Shown here: piece after piece, positions 1 through 6,383 of the stretch
Numbering within the stretch: position 1 is the first letter of the stretch
Layout: every line of letters begins with the position of its first letter
IMG/VR virus record: IMGVR_UViG_3300038825_000241
Span: 813 to 31,289 of that record
Origin: a virus
Direction: 5' to 3' (one strand)
Length of the DNA stretch: 30,477 nt
Translations under genes and position numbers: made by a program
The notes under the pieces: generated by a model
What the model saw: the letters and a program-made list of their open reading frames with translations, nothing else
Databases searched by the model: none
Told to the model about the DNA's origin: nothing

Positions 1-11
1 TTCCATAGGTG

Positions 12-37
12 TAAAAATGGGGGTGGGTTAAGCCCCC
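12..37 (-). terminator. Candidate terminator after left RusA-like gene
   Basis: On the minus strand a GGGGG/CCCCC stem (33-37 with 19-23) is followed by a short T run (13-17). The hairpin loop contains the RusA stop codon. The stem is only five G-C pairs, so this is moderate evidence. Confidence 0.4.
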
Positions 38-411
38 GCATTCGTTAACACACAATCTACGAGGGTAACCCTAACCTCGCAATAATTCTTTTCAACTGTT
101 GGGTCAAATACGATAGTAAGTTTGTGGTAGTATTTAGGACTATCGTCTGGAATCCATCCATTAGCAACGAGAGTATCAGCAACAAACTTTGAAACAAGTA
201 CATTATTGTCCACATCGGCACGAGTATTGTACCTAATATAGATAGTGCAGCTCTTTGCACTATAGTGGTCATAATCAGCCAACGCAGCCTCAACGATTTC
301 TTTATAGCCATCTTTAATTTTTTTACGATATGTCCAATGTTTACCTGCATACAAACTATTTAGACTTATAGTTTTCGGCAATTTCAGCAGAAGTTCTACG
401 GTATTCGTCAT
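28..411 (-). CDS. RusA-like Holliday junction resolvase, left copy
   Basis: This 127-residue protein has the RusA pattern: an N-terminal strand, a K/R-rich stretch with HWTYRKK near residue 25, and the acidic site D66-V-D68-N69 followed by D79 and D89-D90. RusA-family dimers resolve four-way DNA junctions and clear branches before packaging. The length fits the family (about 120 residues). The start gives MTNTVELLLKLP directly before the conserved strand, although it overlaps the DUF3310 gene upstream by 56 bases. A second RusA-like gene lies at 29264-29629, at the same place in a duplicated cassette. The fold and catalytic residues are seen; activity is inferred. Confidence 0.82.
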   Translation of the reverse strand: MTNTVELLLKLPKTISLNSLYAGKHWTYRKKIKDGYKEIVEAALADYDHYSAKSCTIYIRYNTRADVDNNVLVSKFVADTLVANGWIPDDSPKYYHKLTIVFDPTVEKNYCEVRVTLVDCVLTNAGA

Positions 412-730
412 ATGCCAAGTATTCTAATTCTTTTTCTAAATGGTCAATAGCCTTTTGGATGTCTTGTTCCATAGGGTTACCTTCTTTCTTACCTGCTCTT
501 AACAGGTATGCGATAGCCACACCCAAGTTGTAATTATCTCTTTGAAAGTCCATACACACATCAAAGGCTTCTATCTGCTTGAACTTACCTAAATAGTAAC
601 TTGGTGTCAACTTCCGTTTGGTGGTATTTGGCGAGTTGGGAGGAGTTCCCTCTGTATTGTAGTCTCCTATCGTCATAGAATCCGAAGTGGAGGTAAAAGT
701 GGTCTCGTAAGGTGATTTCGTTGATTTCAT
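356..730 (-). CDS. DUF3310-like phage protein
   Basis: Residues from about 43 to 110 match the DUF3310 pattern: SYYLGKFKQIEAFDV, then a hydrophobic LGVAIAYLLRAGKK segment, then a helix with DIQKAIDHLEKEL. This small family is common in phages and is often annotated as nucleotide-kinase-like, but its biochemical role is not established. The first 40 residues are Ser/Thr-rich, lie outside the domain, and overlap the upstream 61-residue ORF in another frame, so the real start may be the internal Met codon at 676 or lower. It is followed by the left RusA-like gene. Confidence 0.7.
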   Translation of the reverse strand: MKSTKSPYETTFTSTSDSMTIGDYNTEGTPPNSPNTTKRKLTPSYYLGKFKQIEAFDVCMDFQRDNYNLGVAIAYLLRAGKKEGNPMEQDIQKAIDHLEKELEYLAYDEYRRTSAEIAENYKSK

Positions 731-770
731 ATTCTTCTGGGTATTCGGAGATATTATATTTTGGTTTCAT
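585..770 (-). CDS. Small HFGFYD-motif protein
   Basis: This 61-residue ORF contains HFGFYDDRRL in its middle. The same motif, HFGFYDENKL, forms the C-terminus of the zinc-finger protein at 29912-30172, and both genes sit between a u-spanin and a RusA-like gene. The copy here lacks the N-terminal CxxC pairs. Its 3' part overlaps the DUF3310 frame by up to 146 bases, so its true end or the start of the next gene may differ. Function unknown; the shared motif is the main support for it being real. Confidence 0.55.
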   Translation of the reverse strand: MKPKYNISEYPEEYEINEITLRDHFYLHFGFYDDRRLQYRGNSSQLAKYHQTEVDTKLLFR

Positions 771-927
771 CGTCTTTGAACGCTTTAAACAAATCTAATG
801 CTGCTTGAGCAGAAAGTCCGTTAAGGTTTGCTTGTCTAATGAGGTACTCATTATGCAATCTAATCTCGTTGAGTAGAGCCTCTACACGAGCCTCACATAG
901 ATCAATGTACTGGTCTTTAACTGACAT
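754..927 (-). CDS. Small hypothetical early protein (57 aa)
   Basis: This ORF starts MSVKDQYIDLCEARVEALLN and ends before the HFGFYD gene, which it overlaps by 17 bases. It also overlaps the 3' end of the upstream 61-residue gene by 11 bases. The product is predicted to be mostly helical and acidic. The tight overlaps on both sides match the packing used throughout the window. I recognise no family. Confidence 0.55.
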   Translation of the reverse strand: MSVKDQYIDLCEARVEALLNEIRLHNEYLIRQANLNGLSAQAALDLFKAFKDDETKI

Positions 928-1102
928 AGTTGTTAAGGTTTTGGATTAGTAAAGGTAGTTCCTCATCTCTTACTGCTATCACATAGCACTCTGTGTACTG
1001 AGGCATATCCTTTAGGTAGATGTTAAGGGCTTCAACATCGGAGTTGGCATTTACAATGCCGTGTCTTATCCCTAAGTTGTCAATGATAAAATACTTCTTC
1101 AT
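917..1102 (-). CDS. Small hypothetical early protein (61 aa), first gene after the left junction
   Basis: The protein begins MKKYFIIDNLGIRHGIVNA and looks like a small alpha/beta protein. It is the first gene of the leftmost operon: a terminator (1160-1182) and a promoter candidate (1121-1152) lie just upstream, and its leader shares TAAATCAAAACA with the leader of the gene at 18059-18271. No family recognised. Confidence 0.6.
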   Translation of the reverse strand: MKKYFIIDNLGIRHGIVNANSDVEALNIYLKDMPQYTECYVIAVRDEELPLLIQNLNNYVS

Positions 1103-1105
1103 AGT

Positions 1106-1152
1106 TGTTTTGATTTAATACGAATGTAAACAAAAATCTTAACATACAACAA
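1106..1152 (-). promoter_or_regulatory. Candidate Bacteroidota-type promoter for the left early operon
   Basis: On the minus strand TTGTTG (1147-1152) is followed after 18 bases by TACATTCG (1121-1128), one mismatch from the -7 consensus TAnnTTTG. The leader then contains TAAATCAAAACA (1106-1117) and ATG at 1102. The same 12-base leader element follows the -7 candidate at 18294-18301. Confidence 0.5.
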
Positions 1153-1159
1153 AGAGAAG

Positions 1160-1182
1160 AAAAAAAAGAGGCGGATGCCTCT
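1160..1182 (-). terminator. Rho-independent terminator in the left spanin/early junction
   Basis: On the minus strand AGAGGC/GCCTCT (1177-1182 with 1167-1172) closes a four-base loop and is followed by a run of seven to eight T. It insulates the early promoter at 1121-1152 from late transcription. Confidence 0.75.
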
Positions 1183-1208
1183 CTCTATATATTTATATAT
1201 ATAAGATA

Positions 1209-1226
1209 AGAGACCTATAGGTCTCT
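1209..1226. repeat. Perfect 18-base palindrome in the A/T-rich junction
   Basis: AGAGACCTATAGGTCTCT is fully self-complementary and sits between two terminators in a tract of repeated TATA (about 1185-1280). It could be an operator or cruciform-forming site. The rest of 1103-1333 is A/T-rich and holds no ORF that I can support. Confidence 0.6.
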
Positions 1227-1278
1227 ATATATAACTCTATATATACTAAATACTATATCTATTTATATATATAGATAT

Positions 1279-1305
1279 AAAAAAAGAAAGGTGGGTTACC
1301 CCACC
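1279..1305 (-). terminator. Rho-independent terminator of the lysis operon
   Basis: On the minus strand GGTGGG/CCCACC (1300-1305 with 1290-1295) has a four-base loop and is followed by TTTCTTTTTTT. It lies about 30 bases past the u-spanin stop codon and marks the end of late transcription. Confidence 0.8.
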
Positions 1306-1333
1306 AAACTAAAACACAATGTGTTATCAACGA

Positions 1334-1732
1334 CTACTTAACAATCTTAATAGCCATTATAATCCCAATAACAAATGCTACAAGAGGGAACAACCAACGG
1401 TTGCCCTTATCCTCCTTATACACCACTTGAGGGACTTCTACGACCTTTTGGATGCGTATCGTGTCTGGCAGACACTCGGCATCTACTACGATAGTATCGT
1501 TAATGCGCTTTATCTGCACTCTAACGGCATTTCTCTCAATAGTAATGGTATCGTGTCGTTCAAGCACCAAAGTGTCTCTAATCGTCTTATTTTCGGTTAT
1601 AATGGTCGTGTCCACCTTTACCGCAACCGACTTTAGAATTTCGGGGTCTTTGGCAATCGCACGGCTTAGGTGATACTTCGCACCACACGATTGGAGTAGG
1701 AACACTACGCCTACGATCCACAAGCCTCGCAT
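1334..1732 (-). CDS. Unimolecular spanin (u-spanin)
   Basis: This 132-residue protein has an N-terminal lipoprotein signal with lipobox LQSC (Cys16), a periplasmic region rich in beta-prone DTI repeats, and a C-terminal transmembrane segment at about residues 113-130. A lipid-anchored N-terminus with a C-terminal membrane helix is the topology of u-spanins such as T1 gp11, which join the inner and outer membranes and fuse them in the last step of lysis of Gram-negative hosts. It is the last gene of the lysis cassette. A diverged partial copy is at 30237-30477. The role is inferred from topology and position; no experimental homologue is claimed. Confidence 0.75.
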   Translation of the reverse strand: MRGLWIVGVVFLLQSCGAKYHLSRAIAKDPEILKSVAVKVDTTIITENKTIRDTLVLERHDTITIERNAVRVQIKRINDTIVVDAECLPDTIRIQKVVEVPQVVYKEDKGNRWLFPLVAFVIGIIMAIKIVK

Positions 1733-1833
1733 TCCTCTGGGTTTTCAAGATTACAAGTAGGTTGCTCCTTGTTCTCTAATTCATCAATAAAGTCTTCAAA
1801 GCCATCGGCAAAGCCGAAATCAGTATCATTCAT
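1711..1833 (-). CDS. Tiny acidic Cys-containing protein (40 aa) in lysis cassette
   Basis: This ORF starts at ATG 1831-1833, overlaps the end of the thioredoxin-like gene and runs 22 bases into the u-spanin gene. The product is very acidic and ends with a cluster of three Cys (C-N-L then EECEACGS). Its overlaps on both sides suggest translational coupling from the thioredoxin-like gene to the spanin. No family recognised; it could mainly serve to carry ribosomes to the spanin start. Confidence 0.5.
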   Translation of the reverse strand: MNDTDFGFADGFEDFIDELENKEQPTCNLENPEECEACGS

Positions 1834-2128
1834 CTATCTTGTCTTGTACTTCATTTAACTTGGCGTGGATTTTTAAATCCAACGCACCTTCCCATCTGTA
1901 CACTTCCACCCCATCCTTGTATAAGATAAGTGTAGGCACTTTAGTAATGTTGTAACGCTCTTTGATACCATCGTTGGACTCCAAGTACCCATTGTATACC
2001 TTAACGCCCTCAACGGCTTCTAAACCATACCAATCATTGCTCTTGTTGAACTCAGCATTGATATGCACCAAAGCGTTCTGCGAATACGCATTGAACGATA
2101 GAAGCAAGGCTACAAATAATGTTCTCAT
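1826..2128 (-). CDS. Secreted thioredoxin-fold protein lacking the CxxC motif
   Basis: The N-terminus (MRTLFVALLLSFNAYSQ) is a signal peptide, so the mature protein should be periplasmic. The rest reads as a short thioredoxin fold: a beta strand ALVHINAEFN, and the cis-proline element YNITKVPTLILYKDGVE. At the position where thioredoxins have WCxxC there is FNKSNDW, with no cysteine, so redox activity is not expected. It overlaps the preceding membrane protein gene by four bases and lies inside the lysis cassette, so an envelope or chaperone role is possible. Confidence 0.65.
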   Translation of the reverse strand: MRTLFVALLLSFNAYSQNALVHINAEFNKSNDWYGLEAVEGVKVYNGYLESNDGIKERYNITKVPTLILYKDGVEVYRWEGALDLKIHAKLNEVQDKIDE

Positions 2129-2403
2129 CGGTTTTGGATTTCGTAGAGTCGCTCATCTATTACTTTAACATCCTTGCCTATCTCCTCAACTTGCTCTTGG
2201 GTTCTCATAATCGCATCTCTTACCATTTGGTCTTTGAGGTCGTACTCGGTACGAGAGATGTTAGGCTCTGGCAGTTCCTTTGCCATCTCTATGTCCTTCT
2301 GCAAGGTAAACCACATCCCAATAATAGTTCCCAAAAAGGTAACTATAATAACAATGGTCTTAAGGTCTAATGTGATTTCGGTATTCTCACTTACTTTCGG
2401 CAT
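2125..2403 (-). CDS. Membrane-anchored coiled-coil protein, lysis cassette
   Basis: The 92-residue product has one strong membrane helix at about residues 15-33 (TIVIIVTFLGTIIGMWFTL) followed by a charged helical region (about 55-90) that should form a coiled coil. This is the layout of small membrane lysis accessories such as Rz-like or class III holin-like proteins. It overlaps the thioredoxin-like gene by four bases (ATGA). Position and topology support a lysis role; specific function unknown. Confidence 0.6.
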   Translation of the reverse strand: MPKVSENTEITLDLKTIVIIVTFLGTIIGMWFTLQKDIEMAKELPEPNISRTEYDLKDQMVRDAIMRTQEQVEEIGKDVKVIDERLYEIQNR

Positions 2404-2554
2404 TGCTCTTGTGCATTAGATACCACTTCTGTGCGGTGTAACCAATAGAGATTGCTAACAAGGCAATCTTCAATACCATTTCTATTTGAGCGAAAGACAA
2501 AACGAATGTACTTGCGTTCAGTAGTATTACTTTGATGTCGGTGCTATTTATCAT
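2387..2554 (-). CDS. Small membrane protein (55 aa), lysis cassette
   Basis: The ORF starts MINSTDIKVILLNASTFVLS and has one or two hydrophobic stretches (about residues 8-20 and 25-40). Its ATG overlaps the stop of the upstream holin-like gene as ATGA, and its end overlaps the next gene by 17 bases. Its size and neighbours suggest a holin or antiholin component. No family recognised. Confidence 0.6.
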   Translation of the reverse strand: MINSTDIKVILLNASTFVLSFAQIEMVLKIALLAISIGYTAQKWYLMHKSNAESK

Positions 2555-2772
2555 TTTTGGGCAAATTTTTCAAGGCCAGCAATACCGAAGCTGCCCAATG
2601 TTACAAACACAAATGAGTTGTAGATGAAATCGTTTACGGGCAAGTCCTTGCCTACCCATCCCGTTACTACATCGGCAACCATTACTGCTACCATTACTGC
2701 AAACGACATAAAGCCGATAATCGTCTTCTCGTTCCAGTCGTTGCTATCCTTAAATATCTCAGTAAATTTCAT
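2551..2772 (-). CDS. Putative holin (two membrane helices)
   Basis: This 73-residue protein has two hydrophobic segments, at about residues 18-38 (TIIGFMSFAVMVAVMVADVV) and 48-66 (NSFVFVTLGSFGIAGL), and a short charged tail. It overlaps the end of the endolysin gene by 14 bases, a typical holin position. Phage holins form the membrane lesions that let endolysin or signals reach the cell wall. Assignment is by topology and neighbours only. Confidence 0.6.
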   Translation of the reverse strand: MKFTEIFKDSNDWNEKTIIGFMSFAVMVAVMVADVVTGWVGKDLPVNDFIYNSFVFVTLGSFGIAGLEKFAQK

Positions 2773-3211
2773 ATCGTGTCTTTCCGTTTTTGCGGACTGC
2801 TCTTAGCACTTGTCCTCTGTTCTTGCCTCGTGTGTACGAACAATGCACCCAATCGGGTTGCTTTTCGTCACCGTACTCCCATATGAGTTGGTCAAAGTCG
2901 GTGTGGTCTTTAAGATAACTGAATACATCAGCATTCGTAAGGTTTCCATATACATCTATGTCTATCGCTTCCCCCTTACAATGTTGAGAGGTACTGCTAC
3001 CACCAATAGCTTTGTTAAGCTCAACAGAGCGATAGCCAGAACTAACCGTAATAGGGACTCCAAAATAATCACGCAAAGGCTGAAAGATATTCTCAGCAAG
3101 AGCTTTGAGATTCTCCAAATGCTCGATAGTCGGTTCATTGGAGATTCCTTTTCGTTTAGCCGTTGCTGACTTCGTTACCTCAGCCAATGTTAGATTCTTA
3201 CTCAGCCTCAT
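2759..3211 (-). CDS. Endolysin, M15-family peptidase (L,D-/D,D-peptidase)
   Basis: This 150-residue protein has the M15_3 metallopeptidase signature: SSGYRS at residues 57-62, then SQHCKGEAIDID with zinc ligands H77 and D84, and WVH with H123. It would cut peptidoglycan cross-bridge or stem peptides. There is no signal peptide, so it depends on the downstream holin. The length is usual for a single-domain M15 endolysin. It overlaps the small Cys protein upstream by 14 bases. Confidence 0.9.
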   Translation of the reverse strand: MRLSKNLTLAEVTKSATAKRKGISNEPTIEHLENLKALAENIFQPLRDYFGVPITVSSGYRSVELNKAIGGSSTSQHCKGEAIDIDVYGNLTNADVFSYLKDHTDFDQLIWEYGDEKQPDWVHCSYTRGKNRGQVLRAVRKNGKTRYEIY

Positions 3212-3359
3212 CTAAATACACACTACCTACGCCTTGCGCTCGGACAGATCCATCACAACACTCTATAGAGTAGGTTGAGGTCTCCCAACACAAACAACCT
3301 CTGCGACCTCCTTTTGGGGAGGTGCGAGAGGGGATATAGTTTTTGTTATTATAGTTCAT
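3198..3359 (-). CDS. Small Cys-rich protein (53 aa) upstream of endolysin
   Basis: The ORF starts at ATG 3357-3359, overlapping the stop of the upstream gene by 11 bases, and ends 14 bases inside the endolysin. The C-terminal half contains GCLCWETSTYSIECCDGSV followed by RAQGVGSV. I recognise the CxC...CCDGS-xxQGxG pattern as recurring in small proteins of Bacteroidota phages, but its role is unknown. A CC pair and a spaced CxC could bind metal or form disulphides. A hairpin within it (near 3301-3329) is coding, not a terminator. Confidence 0.65.
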   Translation of the reverse strand: MNYNNKNYIPSRTSPKGGRRGCLCWETSTYSIECCDGSVRAQGVGSVYLDEAE

Positions 3360-3723
3360 CTAAAGTAGGTTCTGGAAACAACTCTGGTCTCGCCACCTTA
3401 CAAGCCTCAAGCCATTCTCTACGCACCTCACTTGCACCCATTACGAGCAGACCGAAAGGCGCACACCATACTACTTGGTTATTCCACGACGCATCAGCCT
3501 CACCATCCCAAAGGACATCTACTAAATACGCATCACCATATACGGCTTCCGTGAGTAGTTCCCCTTCTTCATCGTAGGTTGCTGGGGTTGTTACCTCGTG
3601 TCCTAATTCTACGATGAGGTGAGGGTGTGTTGCGTTTCCTTCTTCATCAACGCCTAAAGCATTGATTTTTGTCGTTGCCGCTCCTTTACTACCAAAGCGG
3701 TATTTTCTAAATACTTTGTTCAT
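3349..3723 (-). CDS. Hypothetical virion-associated protein (124 aa)
   Basis: The protein starts MNKVFRKYRFGSKGAATTKI and is predicted to be beta-rich with two conserved Trp patches (VLWDGEADASW, VVWCAPFG). It directly follows the fibre gene with a one-base gap and precedes the lysis genes. Short genes in this position often encode fibre accessory proteins, but I recognise no family. Confidence 0.6.
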   Translation of the reverse strand: MNKVFRKYRFGSKGAATTKINALGVDEEGNATHPHLIVELGHEVTTPATYDEEGELLTEAVYGDAYLVDVLWDGEADASWNNQVVWCAPFGLLVMGASEVRREWLEACKVARPELFPEPTLDEL

Positions 3724-3724
3724 C

Positions 3725-5479
3725 TTATAGTGTTGTTAAGGCGGCTAATTCGGCGTCGGTTAATGCGGTAGGGAAAACAATAACTTGCTTTACAGAACCA
3801 CCAAAACCACCAGTCAAACCAGCATCAAAACCTATTTTATTTAATGTGTTTGCACTAAATGTTGAACCACTTGTGTCGGTGTTGCGCTCTGTTCCATTCA
3901 CCCAAATTGCAAAATCGTTTGCTTTGTATTTAGCCGCAATCTTTACATATTCATTTGTGTCTTCAGTAACAATAAATGATGCTTGTGAAACTCCACCGAC
4001 TTGAACCAACATACGAACATTATTTGTAGCAGTACGATATATTACAACTCTGTTGTTGTTACTTCCATCACTTAAAGAAAAATAAATCAATGTGGCTATT
4101 TCAGTCCATTTCAATTCAGCATATAAAACACCTTCGGAAGAATTTATTGCATCACCAAGTCCCGATGCGCTTGATATATCTTGCGCCCTCGTACTCGCCG
4201 AACCATAGGTAGGGATGTAGCTGGTGGGATAAGATGCACCTTGCTCAAGCTGGGCGCCCCAAACATAAAGACCATCGGTTCCGTTACCCGTAAAGTTTAC
4301 TTGGCCGTCTCCATCGGAAAGCATTATTTTCCATTGCCCACTAAAGGCAGCGGATGTATAGATAACTTTGATTCTATACCACCCATTTCCAACATCGGTC
4401 ATTGATGAAGTGAAGGCCGCGTTCTGCGTACCAAGCGCTCCAGTAGATAGATTAAAGTACCCGAATTTGTTTGAGCCGTCATAGATGATTATTTGCGCCC
4501 AAGTAGCTTCACCCGCTTTTGCGTAAAAGCTAAACGCATTTGATTCTGCGGCATAAGTTGGAAAAACACGAATAAACTTATCACTTGTACCAACACTGCC
4601 TACAATCTTACCAGCATTTTGAGTGCCGTCTGGTGATGTTGTAGCGTTTGCGGTGATGGTACAATTCCCTAAGTTCCAAGCGCCAAGATGCTCACTATAT
4701 ACTGCGCTATTCACCCTACTCGGCTCAAGCAACAAACTCGGACAAGTCGCACCGCCAGAATAGTCTAATCTCGGCATATCTCCCAACAATCCAGCAGATA
4801 CTGGGGCGGTGGTGGTCTCAATTACATCGGTTGCTACTAAACCGCTTTCCAATTGTGCATCTTGGATGTAGATAGAACCCGCCGTTGTACCAATAGTATT
4901 ACCATCATCGCAAATAAAAACCCTAACTTGGGTAATTGCGCTATCATTTACCGACACAGAACAACGATACCAACCGCCTCCTATATCTTCAATTTTAGCA
5001 TCTATGTTATTTGCCGTAGTACCAAGAATACCCGTTGATAAATCAAATTGCGCGGATTTGGTTGACACGCCCCTTGTTTGAATTAAAACACCATCAAGGG
5101 TATCAGATTTTGCGTAAAGACTAAAAGTGTGAACACCGCTTGAAGATATATTTTGTCTCAAATAACCATTAGCAGAGGCGGATTTTTCAACTAACCAAGC
5201 ATCGCTTGTACCATCGTAACCGCTTTGTCCGCTCGTTAAAGTTGCTATATCCGATTGTGTCCAAGTAGTATTAAATGTGTTGCTCTGCAATAGGATATTC
5301 TCTCTACCCTTCTCAATAAGCCCACTCGCATTCACACGAGTCGCTGGACTCGCTCCAGCACCATCTCTTGAGAAAGTGAAATCACCACTACCATCGGTAG
5401 GCTTGACACTATATAGTTTATCATCCTTGTATCCGCTAGGTAACATTACCAGCGAGGCTTTGTCGTAAGTTGTAGCCAT
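3725..5479 (-). CDS. Tail fibre/spike with repeated lectin-like domains
   Basis: The 584-residue protein begins with a conserved head region containing SVKPTDGSGDFTFSRDG, followed by two copies of a beta-sandwich unit: one with FSLYAKS, FDLSTGILGT and GWYR (about 118-172), the other with FSFYAKA, FNLSTGALGT and GWYR (about 316-369). A third LamG-like domain occupies about 450-584. Such ConA-like domains bind glycans, so this is the likely receptor-binding protein. The internal duplication is clear by eye. It lies with other adhesin genes just before lysis. Confidence 0.75.
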   Translation of the reverse strand: MATTYDKASLVMLPSGYKDDKLYSVKPTDGSGDFTFSRDGAGASPATRVNASGLIEKGRENILLQSNTFNTTWTQSDIATLTSGQSGYDGTSDAWLVEKSASANGYLRQNISSSGVHTFSLYAKSDTLDGVLIQTRGVSTKSAQFDLSTGILGTTANNIDAKIEDIGGGWYRCSVSVNDSAITQVRVFICDDGNTIGTTAGSIYIQDAQLESGLVATDVIETTTAPVSAGLLGDMPRLDYSGGATCPSLLLEPSRVNSAVYSEHLGAWNLGNCTITANATTSPDGTQNAGKIVGSVGTSDKFIRVFPTYAAESNAFSFYAKAGEATWAQIIIYDGSNKFGYFNLSTGALGTQNAAFTSSMTDVGNGWYRIKVIYTSAAFSGQWKIMLSDGDGQVNFTGNGTDGLYVWGAQLEQGASYPTSYIPTYGSASTRAQDISSASGLGDAINSSEGVLYAELKWTEIATLIYFSLSDGSNNNRVVIYRTATNNVRMLVQVGGVSQASFIVTEDTNEYVKIAAKYKANDFAIWVNGTERNTDTSGSTFSANTLNKIGFDAGLTGGFGGSVKQVIVFPTALTDAELAALTTL

Positions 5480-5482
5480 ATC

Positions 5483-5782
5483 TTAATTTAATTCAAATAA
5501 TTTATCTGTTAAGCAGCCCTCTACAACTGCACCATCTTCTACCATTCTGTCCGAGTAAGAGGCGAATACATCATAGTAATTCAACATACCAAGACCTTGT
5601 AAGCCCTTAACGGCACATCCCTCTACTTGTCCACCATCTCCTTCTACTCTCGTAGTGAACTGCGCTACATAATCCTTCGCAGGTGCAAAACAAGCAATAG
5701 CAGCCTCATTCTGTATTGAGATTGTAGTCCTTGAGGTCTTACCCCAATAAGTCTCGCAGTATATCTTTCCCCAATTACTCAT
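5483..5782 (-). CDS. Hypothetical protein (99 aa) upstream of fibre
   Basis: The product starts MSNWGKIYCETYWGKTSRTT and contains two similar VEGC segments (QVEGCAVKGL and VVEGCLTDKL) suggesting an internal repeat. It ends three bases before the fibre start and overlaps the 29-residue ORF upstream as ATGA. The location suggests a small tail-tip or fibre-attachment protein. No family recognised. Confidence 0.6.
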   Translation of the reverse strand: MSNWGKIYCETYWGKTSRTTISIQNEAAIACFAPAKDYVAQFTTRVEGDGGQVEGCAVKGLQGLGMLNYYDVFASYSDRMVEDGAVVEGCLTDKLFELN

Positions 5783-5868
5783 TTCTTGCTCTGTTTACTC
5801 AAGTACAGCTTTAGCTTCTTGATGTTCGTTTCCTTTGGTTTGTAGATCTTCTTAATTATAAAACCCAT
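5779..5868 (-). CDS. Tiny basic protein (29 aa) starting on the GGGTTTTATAATT element
   Basis: The ORF reads MGFIIKKIYKPKETNIKK and continues for 11 more lysine-rich residues; it overlaps the next gene as ATGA. Its codons 2-5 (GFII) are the recurrent 13-base element GGGTTTTATAATT. It may be a true small protein or a leader ORF for the gene below. Low certainty. Confidence 0.4.
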   Translation of the reverse strand: MGFIIKKIYKPKETNIKKLKLYLSKQSKK

Positions 5869-5882
5869 ATTCTTGACTTTGG

Positions 5883-6383
5883 TTACAGCACCCAACCATT
5901 AAAGTTTTGATTCTTACTAGGGTACATATCATCGTTACTGCTATTGTTGTACTCAGGGTATAAGCTGCTGTAAAAAGCCATATGATCAATGAACCTACGA
6001 GAGTAATGCTCTGCGATGTCTCGCTCCTTTTGTACGAGGTAGTCCAGATCCTGCTTGGTTACGCTCTCACCATTCTCTGCTCCCTTCACATAGATACCTC
6101 CGTTAGCTACCTTATAGTGGATGTAAGGCAGTATCTCGATAGCTGAGTAGTGAATGACCATATCTTGGATATAGTTCGTGAAAAGCGTTAGGTAGTTCCC
6201 TGAGAGGCTGTCTGCTGCTATGTCAGTCGCAATCTTCTCAAATAGGTTCGTACCTAGAATGTTTTGGATATGGATGTCTTGGGCAATCTTAATGAACTGA
6301 ATCATCTGGTCTCTATCGACATTGCCGTTTATCCCTGTTCTCTTTATAACATCAGCTGGGCTGACAAATAGTACCTGCGCCAT
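5883..6383 (-). CDS. Head-tail connector/adaptor, DUF6712-like
   Basis: This 166-residue helical protein starts MAQVLFVSPADVIKRTGING, has the helical segment IQNILGTNLFEKI, and a DMVIHYSAIEILPYIHYKVANGG region, which matches the DUF6712-type connectors of Bacteroidota phages that follow the portal gene. Its start touches the portal stop (one-base overlap). Adaptors bind under the portal ring and close the head for tail joining. Assigned from pattern and position. Confidence 0.7.
   Translation of the reverse strand: MAQVLFVSPADVIKRTGINGNVDRDQMIQFIKIAQDIHIQNILGTNLFEKIATDIAADSLSGNYLTLFTNYIQDMVIHYSAIEILPYIHYKVANGGIYVKGAENGESVTKQDLDYLVQKERDIAEHYSRRFIDHMAFYSSLYPEYNNSSNDDMYPSKNQNFNGWVL

Noticed and set aside
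57-350. Minus-strand ORF of 97 codons inside the left RusA-like gene
   Set aside because: It is a shadow of the RusA frame, which has the catalytic residues.
1185-1280. Repeated TATA tract as a CRISPR or tandem-repeat array
   Set aside because: There is no regular repeat-spacer structure; it is simply A/T-rich junction DNA.
3301-3329. Hairpin GACCTCC/GGAGGT as a terminator before the endolysin
   Set aside because: It lies inside a coherent 53-codon ORF that overlaps both neighbours, and has no T run on the coding strand.
3275-3577. Plus-strand ORFs of 60-174 codons across the window (e.g. 3275-3577, 12538-13062, 14264-14632)
   Set aside because: They lie opposite well-supported minus-strand genes, have Ser/Cys/Leu-rich shadow compositions, and no coupled neighbours.
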